Positions 7,663 through 14,031 of a stretch of DNA of 14,031 nt are shown here, one piece after another. Location: NCBI GenBank assembly GCA_002170915.1, contig NHHQ01000127.1, forward strand, positions 23,357 to 37,387, written 5' to 3'. The translations under genes and the position numbers were made by a program. This DNA is from Rhodospirillaceae bacterium TMED167 (GTDB taxonomy: Bacteria; Pseudomonadota; Alphaproteobacteria; Rhodospirillales_A; UBA2165). Within the stretch, counting starts at the first letter, position 1; each line of letters starts with the position of its first letter. Under the pieces are notes generated by a model. It was not told where the DNA came from, made no database searches, and saw only the letters and a program-made list of their open reading frames with translations.

Positions 7663-10600
7663 TTACGCGGGGGTCTCCTTAGGGTCGGCATCAAGCGCGG
7701 CACGTAGAACGAGGTAGACCTTGCCAGCGTCAGATGTCATGACACTGGATCCCAGCACCGCGTCCTGATCACTGCGCTTGGCGTCACTGATTAATACATC
7801 AAACTGACGAAGGTATCGGGTGACATATTCCCGAAATTCGCTATTTTCCCGGTGCAACTGCTTGATTTTAGATAATTTAGAGCGGGACCGCATGCCCAAA
7901 ATCTTACGCAGAAATATACTCTTGTCGCCTCGATTATAGTGAACCCAATCGTTTTCCGTGATACGGGTTTCCATCACCCGGTTGATATCAATTGCTACCG
8001 ACTCAAGGGCTTCCGAAATCATTGAGAGACGTTGAAGAAAATTCTGCGAACTGGCCTGACGCGAAAATTCTTTGAGGGAACTAGTAATTTTGGTTGCGTT
8101 CTGACTGACCGCATCTAACTCCCTTGTTTGCCGGCGAACTTCGGAGGTCATCTTCTCGGTATCCTGAGACACTTTAGCCGATGCCGAGGTCATGTTTTTA
8201 GCCCCCTGCTCCATAGTCTTCCCCCAAAGCGACATGCTCTGTAACGCTCGGTTCGACTCATCCGCCGCGCTTCGTGCGTGCTGCTCGACCGATGTTCCGA
8301 CCGCATCGATTCCGCGCAGCGCCTCATCGAAGGATGAGGAAATTTCATGCAACTGATTTCGGAGCTGTTCACCAGCGCCTCCCATTTTAGACGAGAGGTG
8401 ATCAGATGCCTGCGAGACGTTTTGGGTGTGTTGACGCAGCGCCTCACCGATCTCTCGGAGCTTCAGGAGGTTCTGTTCTGCAGCACCCGATGTCGACCGA
8501 AGGGTCGCCTGCATGGCCTTATCCGCATAGACCGTCGCTTCGGTTGCGGTCTTGGCAGCATCGGTCATTCTGTCCGCCCGCGCCTGAACCGTATCAGACG
8601 CTCCCTCCAGCTTGGCGAGCGCCCGGTCTGAGGACTGTGTGAGCTGCTCCAACTGATCGCGGACGGATTGAGCGGAATTCCCAATAAGCGCGGTGTTATG
8701 TTCTGTCATGCCCGTCAGACGGCTGGCACCATCCATCAATTGCTCGCTCACCGCCTGGGTCTGTTTAACTGCGGTCTCCGACGCCTGGGTTAAGTGAACC
8801 GTGTGAGTCTGAAGACCGGAGGTAACCTCGGATAACAGCTTGGCGGCACGATCCACTGCCAAGGTCACTTCGCGGGACCGATCATGTAAGGTGCCGCCGA
8901 CTTCCTCCACCCGTGCCGATGCCTTATCTGTGATACCGGTCACTTGCTCGCCGCAGGCCTGCAGTTCATCTGCAAATGCTTGCACGTGCGCGGTTGATTC
9001 ACCCGCCACTTGGGCAAACTCCTCTGCGCGTTGACGGAAATTAACACCCAAGCGGTGCAGCCGTTCCTCCGTATCGTCAGACGACATGCTGATTTGGCTG
9101 AAATTGCTGCTGAGTTCTTCAGCAATATTGCGAAGCCTCGCTGCGGCCTCATCGGCAGCCGTTGCGGCTTCACGGGAATTCTCCAGCATTGTGGTGCCAG
9201 CGGACCCCACGTCTGACACAGCATCCTTGGATGCGTTTGCCAGTGCCCGTGAACGCTCTTCTAGCGCAGCCGCTGCGTCACTAACCTGATTGATCAGATC
9301 TTCCGAGACAGAGCGCATTTTGTCTGCTCGGCCTTCCAGGTTCTCCCAGGTGGCGTCCATCTGTGTGACAGCGTGATCAGTGATCGACGACAATTGCTCG
9401 GAGCGCTGTTGCAGTTTTTCGCCGACTGAATCAATTTGATCCGTCGCATTATCGGTTGTCCGGTAAAGGTCTTTCGACTGCTGCGCCAAAGCCTCATTGA
9501 CCAACGTCAGCAGTTTGGCTGCCCGGTCGGAGGCCGATGCCACTTCACGGGAACGGAAATCCATGATCTCGCTTGCAACACCGATCTCGTTAACCGCAAG
9601 GGCCGCCTGGCCCGTCACATCCGATGATTTCGTCTGTATCACTTCAACGGCAGCACTTACTTTAGCAGACGCCTCATCGGAGACGTCACCGAGTTCCCGG
9701 GTGCGGCGGTCCAAAACACTCCCCATGGCCTGGAGGCGCTCCGTTGCCTCTTCCGCATTCTCATCCATAGCACGGGTCTCCTTACGCAAGGCATCCCCCA
9801 CCGCGGTAACACGCTCCACTGTATCCGCGGCGACGGAATTGATCAGAGCGGATTGTTCCAACAATTTTGACATCACGCTATCTACGTCCGATGACGCGGA
9901 CTTAGACGATGCAGAGATTTCCCTTGCTTGATCGGGTAACAGTTCTGTCAAATATTTAAGGTGTTCCGCCGCCCTGTTTGATTGATCCGATAGCAAGGTC
10001 AATCGTCTGGAGAAATCATCGTTTGACTGGGTCACTACTTCCGTTGCCTGCGCGATCTCTTGCGCATCCCGGCGCAGCGCCGCAGAGACCTTATCTACAT
10101 TGGCGACATTTGCCTTTCCCGACTCCTTGAGATGGAGCCCGGCCTCGTGCATCCGTTCCGTCACATTTTCCAGCAGTCCGGTGGCTTCCAATGAAACTTT
10201 GGACAGGTCTTCCTTTTTTCGGAGGAGCTCTTCGGCTGAGCCTTCCATCCGCACTACAATCATATCGTTGACACGGCTCAATTGGTCTGACCGAACCTGC
10301 ATGAGGTCGCTGGCCTCTCCGAGCCCGGCAATTGACCGCTCTGTCGTAATCTCAAGAACTTCCGAGTGTGCCTGAAGACCGGTAGCGACGCGGTCAACTT
10401 TCCCTAACGATTGATCAGCAGCATTTTCAAGTGACCGGGCGGCCTCTCCGATCAGGGTGGTAACAGCGCGCGTGCGGGTCGACGCCTTATCGCTAACAGC
10501 CTCCAACTGAAGCGCCTTTTCCGTGAAGCTGGATATTGCCACTTCCATATCGGTATGGGCCGCGCTCCCGATTTTTTGCAACGCCTGCGTCTCAGCAAAC

Positions 10601-11895
10601 AACTCCGCGCCGGAGATCTTAACATTCTCCAAAACCGTTTTTGTCGTTCGTTCCAAGGTATCCGCGGATTCCGCCATGCGTTTCATCGCGTCATTGGATT
10701 CCAATGTTGATTTCGATAGGGTCTCTGACGCAACCTCTGCCTGATGGGCCAGCATATCTCCCATGACCTCTAATTGCTGGGACGCTTGGTCGGATCGTCG
10801 GGTCATATCCATGGCGTACTCATTTAGGCGCTCGCCACTGGCGTCTAACCGATCCGCCGCGCCTTGGGCGGCAGCCGTCAGATTATCCGCTTTGAGCACC
10901 AAATCGGCCTGGATCTTGTCCGCCGTGGAGCCAGCTTCTCGGGACACGTTTTCCAGCCTGTCCGTTCCCGTTGTAAAATGATCCACAGTATCTCTTGCGA
11001 TTTGGGCGGCTTCATCTGCCACGCGGATCAGGCCTTCGCCACTTTTTTGCAGAGCGCTCGTAATGTCTTCGGTCCGGGACGCTGCTTTCTGGGAGACGTT
11101 AATCAAATCGTGGGACTGGTGGTGGAGCACATTTCCAGCCTCACGCGCACGTGCGATTGCACGGTCGGACGCGTTCACCAGGTCTTCTGCTTGTTGGCGC
11201 AGTTTTTCGCCGGCGCTATCCGCGTTCAAGCTGGCCTTTTCAGACGCGGCAACCAGGGATGACGTCTGTACCCGGATGAGGTCAGAGGCTGCCTGCGCCC
11301 GGTCGGAAGCTTCTTCGGACGCATGCGTAAGCACTTTGGCCTGGGCTCTAAGGACGTTTGAAATTTCGGCCGTCCGAAAATGCGCATCATCCGAGGGAAA
11401 AGTAAGTTGGTTTAAATGCCAGCGCAAAGCAAAAGCCTCTTTCTCATATATTTTACTGCGCTCAAAGTATGCGACGACGACCCAGAGAAATGCCAAAGGC
11501 GTGACCACGCCGGCAGCCATACCGCCGAGTTCATGTGGCAGCAACGCCAACAAATCCGGGAACGTGAACCCTTCAAGGATGTAGGCACCACAGGCCAAAA
11601 GCCAGGCAGTCGACATGATCACCGCGCCAATCGAGAGCAAACGATAACGCGCATAAACCGGCATCCGCCATGCAGGCGGCATCACCGTATCCACCTCAAT
11701 GGCAGTGCCGGGGGGCATCAGCGGCTCCGGCGTCGCTCCCGAACTGGTTGAGATCGGAGCAGGTGCAACATCTTCCTGGCCGACAATTGGCTGAGGCCTG
11801 TCAACCGGGCTATTTTCGGCACTCTCGTCTGCTAGATGAACCACTTCGATGGACGGATTACTGGGCTCCGTGCGGCCCGGCGCATTCCTCGCCAT
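7663..11895 (-). CDS. Giant membrane-anchored coiled-coil protein with 25-residue repeats
   Basis: I recognise no named family. In the 1,410-residue product I see a Pro-rich acidic head (1-82), likely cytoplasmic; two hydrophobic helices (about 86-107 and 126-144) joined by a short loop; a charged linker (145-166); a continuous helical array of 25-residue units (167-1287); and a compact C-terminal domain (1288-1410) containing YNRGDKSIFLRKILG and SEFREYVTRYLRQFDVLI. The array is rich in Ala, Ser, Asp, Glu, Gln and Arg and nearly free of Pro (one) and Cys (one), as for a long coiled coil. Anchor plus coiled coil suggests an inner-membrane-tethered cytoplasmic scaffold or polarity factor, comparable in layout to Caulobacter TipN; that comparison is inference. 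The ATG is preceded by GGGAG (11903-11907) at good spacing. A TTGACT (11973-11978, minus strand) could be a -35 box, but no good -10 follows. The gene appears monocistronic and converges on the DUF4202 relic. Confidence 0.88.
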   Translation of the reverse strand: MARNAPGRTEPSNPSIEVVHLADESAENSPVDRPQPIVGQEDVAPAPISTSSGATPEPLMPPGTAIEVDTVMPPAWRMPVYARYRLLSIGAVIMSTAWLLACGAYILEGFTFPDLLALLPHELGGMAAGVVTPLAFLWVVVAYFERSKIYEKEAFALRWHLNQLTFPSDDAHFRTAEISNVLRAQAKVLTHASEEASDRAQAASDLIRVQTSSLVAASEKASLNADSAGEKLRQQAEDLVNASDRAIARAREAGNVLHHQSHDLINVSQKAASRTEDITSALQKSGEGLIRVADEAAQIARDTVDHFTTGTDRLENVSREAGSTADKIQADLVLKADNLTAAAQGAADRLDASGERLNEYAMDMTRRSDQASQQLEVMGDMLAHQAEVASETLSKSTLESNDAMKRMAESADTLERTTKTVLENVKISGAELFAETQALQKIGSAAHTDMEVAISSFTEKALQLEAVSDKASTRTRAVTTLIGEAARSLENAADQSLGKVDRVATGLQAHSEVLEITTERSIAGLGEASDLMQVRSDQLSRVNDMIVVRMEGSAEELLRKKEDLSKVSLEATGLLENVTERMHEAGLHLKESGKANVANVDKVSAALRRDAQEIAQATEVVTQSNDDFSRRLTLLSDQSNRAAEHLKYLTELLPDQAREISASSKSASSDVDSVMSKLLEQSALINSVAADTVERVTAVGDALRKETRAMDENAEEATERLQAMGSVLDRRTRELGDVSDEASAKVSAAVEVIQTKSSDVTGQAALAVNEIGVASEIMDFRSREVASASDRAAKLLTLVNEALAQQSKDLYRTTDNATDQIDSVGEKLQQRSEQLSSITDHAVTQMDATWENLEGRADKMRSVSEDLINQVSDAAAALEERSRALANASKDAVSDVGSAGTTMLENSREAATAADEAAARLRNIAEELSSNFSQISMSSDDTEERLHRLGVNFRQRAEEFAQVAGESTAHVQAFADELQACGEQVTGITDKASARVEEVGGTLHDRSREVTLAVDRAAKLLSEVTSGLQTHTVHLTQASETAVKQTQAVSEQLMDGASRLTGMTEHNTALIGNSAQSVRDQLEQLTQSSDRALAKLEGASDTVQARADRMTDAAKTATEATVYADKAMQATLRSTSGAAEQNLLKLREIGEALRQHTQNVSQASDHLSSKMGGAGEQLRNQLHEISSSFDEALRGIDAVGTSVEQHARSAADESNRALQSMSLWGKTMEQGAKNMTSASAKVSQDTEKMTSEVRRQTRELDAVSQNATKITSSLKEFSRQASSQNFLQRLSMISEALESVAIDINRVMETRITENDWVHYNRGDKSIFLRKILGMRSRSKLSKIKQLHRENSEFREYVTRYLRQFDVLISDAKRSDQDAVLGSSVMTSDAGKVYLVLRAALDADPKETPA
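8035..11397 (-). repeat. Array of ~45 tandem 25-residue (75-bp) coding units
   Basis: Residues 167-1287 of the giant protein divide into 45 consecutive units. Forty-four are exactly 25 residues and one (617-637, DNA 9985-10047) is 21; the first and last are the most divergent. Typical features by unit position: 1 Ala/Val, 2 Ser/Thr, 3 Asp/Glu, 5 Ala, 9 Val/Leu/Ala, 12 Val/Ala/Ile, 13 often Gly or Ser, 16 Leu/Met/Ile/Val/Phe, 20 Ser/Ala/Thr, 23 Leu/Val/Met/Ile. Core positions 1, 5, 9, 12, 16, 20 and 23 are spaced 4-4-3-4-4-3-3, which is seven core residues per 25 (3.57 per turn, between heptad 3.50 and hendecad 3.67). At DNA level the units have diverged, so this is an old array kept by selection on protein spacing rather than a recent satellite. 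Confidence 0.85.
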
Positions 11896-12232
11896 GTGCT
11901 ATCTCCCGATAAAGGCAAGGCGCATGCCTAGCCTGTTACTACTCATACTTAGCAGTCTTTAGAGGCAATTGCAGTCAATATATTGAGATTGTTAGTTCGT
12001 TTTTAACCACATATAGCGTTTTGTGAGAAAACTTTGTAGAAAACTCAAGGAGGCGCAGGAAATACAGGCATTCTAACACTTTCCTGTCTCGATCAATGGA
12101 GCCGGTTTGCACCACCTCTTCGGGACGGCTACATAAAAAAGCTTAGGTAGCACAAGTTATACATAAACCCAGGAAGCAAATACTGGCGGCCAAGAGGACG
12201 TGATGGCCCGCCGAACTGTAAGGAGTTATTTA
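11896..12232. promoter_or_regulatory. Divergent intergenic region with a candidate DUF1244 promoter
   Basis: This AT-rich gap separates the giant coiled-coil gene (minus) from the DUF1244 gene (plus). On the plus strand TTGCAC (12107-12112) is 17 bases before TACATA (12130-12135), a plausible sigma70-type promoter; TATACA at 12158-12163 is an alternative -10 without a good -35. AAGGAG (12220-12225) sits 7 bases before the DUF1244 ATG at 12233 and decides that start over the upstream in-frame ATG at 12200. I see no small gene or structured RNA here. Confidence 0.4.
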
Positions 12233-12547
12233 ATGAATGATCAAACACGCATCGAACTTGAAGCCGCCGCCTTTCGTGGGTTGGTTGCCCATTTTCAAAA
12301 AAGGACGGATGTCCAGAACATAGACGTCATGAATCTGGCCGGGTTTTGCCGGAATTGTCTCTCTAAATGGTACATGGCCGCAGCCAAGGACCGGGGAATA
12401 GAGATGGATTATGAGGAAGCACGCGAAGTTGTTTACGGCATGCCTTATGAAGACTGGAAGAACATACACCAGGCGCCGGCTTCCGAGCATCAAAAGGCTA
12501 AATTTGACGAGACCAAACCCCTTCACGCTGAGATTTCTGGTCATTAA
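12233..12547 (+). CDS. DUF1244 family protein
   Basis: This is a 104-residue soluble protein whose sequence matches DUF1244, a small conserved proteobacterial family of unknown function. The hallmark segment GFCRNCLSKWYMAAAKDRGI (37-56) carries two cysteines three residues apart (C39, C42). It is followed by AREVVYGMPYEDWKNIHQ (63-80), the conserved YGMPY-WK part, and a helical C-terminus with SEHQKAKFD. The cysteine pair could bind metal or form a disulfide, but I know no proven activity. The start at 12233 is chosen because AAGGAG lies 7 bases upstream; an in-frame ATG at 12200 would add 11 residues without a good ribosome binding site. The length fits the family. It is convergent with the MFS exporter gene, with 91 bp between them holding only weak inverted repeats. 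Confidence 0.9.
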   Translation: MNDQTRIELEAAAFRGLVAHFQKRTDVQNIDVMNLAGFCRNCLSKWYMAAAKDRGIEMDYEEAREVVYGMPYEDWKNIHQAPASEHQKAKFDETKPLHAEISGH

Positions 12548-12638
12548 GTCGAACGCCGGAAACCCGGCTCCGGATCAGACGACTTGATACTGGCGCAAAT
12601 TGCCCTTAATCGCGCCCAACCTTGTTAGAGCTGCGTCG

Positions 12639-14031
12639 CTATTTCGTGAGGTGGCGGCCTTTTAAGAAGAAGACAACCGTGACGACGACAGCGGCCGCAG
12701 CTAACAACATCTCGCCGCGATGCACCCAATCCACAGCGGTCGCCACGAGCTCGGGAAATTCAGCACGAACTTCCCCTTTGGCATTGCTGGCGATACCGGC
12801 ATCCGCCAGTCCCGCCGAGTTGGCAAACAGCCCCGCCGCGGCAGCACCGAACCCAATCCCCAGCGTTCTCATGGTCTGCACAGAGGAGCCCGCGAGAGAC
12901 TCCTGGCCCTCGGGTGCCGCGAGTATGGCGAGGGCGACGAGATGGCCATTTGCCAGCCCCATACCAATACCGACGAGCATCAGTCCGGCTGTCGGAAATA
13001 GGAGAGAAGCCGACGTGGCTCCCCAGGCGAGAACGGTAGAACCCGCAAAGATAGAAATCACACCCGTAAATATCGAGACCCAGACCATACGCCCCTGCAT
13101 TCCTGAAACCGCAACGGCTGACGTGGTCCAGGAAAAGGACATGGCGGCGCTCAAGTATGCCGCGACGATGGGGGCCTGACCGTGCAACACCTGAAGATAC
13201 AAAGTTGCAAACAAAGTGGCGAAATTGAAGGACATGGTGATAAGCAACAGGATCCAATAGGCTGATCCCAGAGCGGAAGAAATGACCAAGGTCCCGGGTG
13301 GAAACATGGGAGACGTTGATCGTGCGTCCCGCCGAAAGGCCGTCACCGCGAGCACAATGGCGGCCAGAACGAGAACGGCTCTCCAGGCATTATCACTGAT
13401 TTGGGAGGTATAGCCGATACACAATATAGAGCCGCCCAAACTGACCAGCCGGACCAGTGGCGCGGCCTCCCAAAAGCTTGGACGGTCACCGGAATTTTCG
13501 GACGGCGGGATGATCCGCCACGCCAGAGCGCAAAACGTGAGCCCCAAGGGAATGAGCGTCCAAAATGCCGCACGCCAGATACCCAGTTCAGCAAACAACC
13601 CGCCAAAGGCCGGGCCAATAACGGTCGCAACACCCCAGGTCGTGGAAATGACGGACAGGATACGGACGCGCAACTCCCTGGGATAAAAGTCTCCGACCAT
13701 GCCGTAAGATTGTGCGATCATAAGTCCAGCTCCGAGCCCTTCGAGCAGACGCCACGCCACCAGGATGGGCATGCTCCCCGCGAGACTGACACCCAAGTTT
13801 CCAATGACAAAAAGGAGTCCCGCATAGACATAGCCTTTGCGGCGGCCAAGCAAATCCTTTACCGGCCCTGCACTGGCCGCCCCCACAATGGACCCCACCA
13901 TGTAGAGCATAATGGTCCAGGAATAATATTCAGCGCCTCCAATGTCGCCTACTACGGAGGGCATCACCGTAGTTACCACGAGCGTATCAAGTGCAAACAG
14001 ACCAACCGCCAGGTTGAGCACTATTGTGTAG
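12639..14031 (-). CDS. MFS exporter of the DHA2 (14-helix) type, N-terminus cut by window edge
   Basis: This proton-driven efflux permease of the inner membrane resembles the EmrB/QacA group. About 14 hydrophobic helices can be counted over some 463 codons. The first begins YTIVLNLAVGLFALDTLVVTT; a helix 2-3 loop carries motif A (GPVKDLLGRRKG), and helix 5 carries the antiporter motif C (WGVATVIGPAFGG). No stop codon lies between the first in-frame start-like codon (GTG at 14019-14021) and the right edge. Helix 1 is already underway there, so the true start is probably 10-30 residues beyond the window and the gene is partial. The C-terminus ends VVFFLKGRHLTK after the last helix, a normal ending. 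The substrate cannot be told: no regulator or membrane-fusion partner is in view. The charge pattern does not suggest a specific drug. Confidence 0.88.
   Translation of the reverse strand, partial: YTIVLNLAVGLFALDTLVVTTVMPSVVGDIGGAEYYSWTIMLYMVGSIVGAASAGPVKDLLGRRKGYVYAGLLFVIGNLGVSLAGSMPILVAWRLLEGLGAGLMIAQSYGMVGDFYPRELRVRILSVISTTWGVATVIGPAFGGLFAELGIWRAAFWTLIPLGLTFCALAWRIIPPSENSGDRPSFWEAAPLVRLVSLGGSILCIGYTSQISDNAWRAVLVLAAIVLAVTAFRRDARSTSPMFPPGTLVISSALGSAYWILLLITMSFNFATLFATLYLQVLHGQAPIVAAYLSAAMSFSWTTSAVAVSGMQGRMVWVSIFTGVISIFAGSTVLAWGATSASLLFPTAGLMLVGIGMGLANGHLVALAILAAPEGQESLAGSSVQTMRTLGIGFGAAAAGLFANSAGLADAGIASNAKGEVRAEFPELVATAVDWVHRGEMLLAAAAVVVTVVFFLKGRHLTK

Noticed and set aside
11063..11584. 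A 173-codon open frame on the plus strand inside the coiled-coil gene, with similar ones at 9497-9931 and 10100-10375.
   Set aside because: They are antisense to a well-supported gene. Their Ser/Arg/Ala-rich translations are the mirror of its repeat codons, and they match nothing recognisable.
7663..11895. The giant coiled-coil protein as a methyl-accepting chemotaxis protein.
   Set aside because: Long Ala/Ser/Glu/Gln helices would score weakly against such receptors, but there is no periplasmic sensor domain between the two membrane helices, no HAMP domain and no conserved signalling hairpin tip. The 25-residue period also differs from their heptads.
12546..12585. Nested inverted repeats (AAGTCG/CGACTT around GCCGG/CCGGC) just after the DUF1244 stop, as a terminator.
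   Set aside because: The inner hairpin has only five pairs, the halves are asymmetrically spaced and no T-run follows, so it does not meet a rho-independent terminator pattern.
12622..13179. A 185-codon plus-strand open frame opposite the MFS gene.
   Set aside because: The minus strand has clear membrane helices and MFS motifs. The plus translation is Pro/Ala/Thr-rich without any domain and lacks a ribosome binding site.

Overview
The window looks like chromosomal DNA of an alphaproteobacterium, possibly Rhodospirillales-like. The evidence is a COX15-type heme A synthase, a beta-alanine:pyruvate-type aminotransferase, a DUF1244 protein, a DUF4202 relic, and a giant membrane-anchored coiled-coil protein. 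The species cannot be named from this. I see no rRNA, tRNA, CRISPR array, insertion sequence or phage gene.

Layout. Positions 1-1282 (minus) hold the heme A synthase gene and, overlapping it by one base, the 5' end of an omega-amino acid aminotransferase that runs off the left edge. A 329-bp intergenic region (1283-1611) carries an A/T-rich inverted repeat whose arms contain possible -35 boxes of two divergent promoters. Positions 1612-3423 (plus) encode a NodU/CmcH-type O-carbamoyltransferase. Convergent with it, 3457-6946 (minus) is a two-gene overlapping operon of TPR-glycosyltransferase fusions: a TPR + GT9-like protein followed by a TPR + GT41 (OGT/FlmG-like) protein. These three genes look like a glycan or flagellin decoration module. 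Positions 6993-7573 (plus) hold a decayed DUF4202 gene with two nonsense codons and a one-base deletion.

Positions 7663-11895 (minus) encode a 1,410-residue protein: a Pro-rich cytoplasmic head, two membrane helices, then about 45 consecutive helical units that are all 25 residues long except one of 21, and a distinct 123-residue C-terminal domain. This very regular array is the most remarkable object in the window. Its layout (two N-terminal membrane helices plus a long coiled coil) recalls polarity or scaffold proteins such as Caulobacter TipN, but I claim no homology. Positions 12233-12547 (plus) encode a DUF1244 protein with a strong ribosome binding site. Positions 12639-14031 (minus) encode most of a 14-helix DHA2-type MFS exporter, cut at its N-terminus by the right edge.
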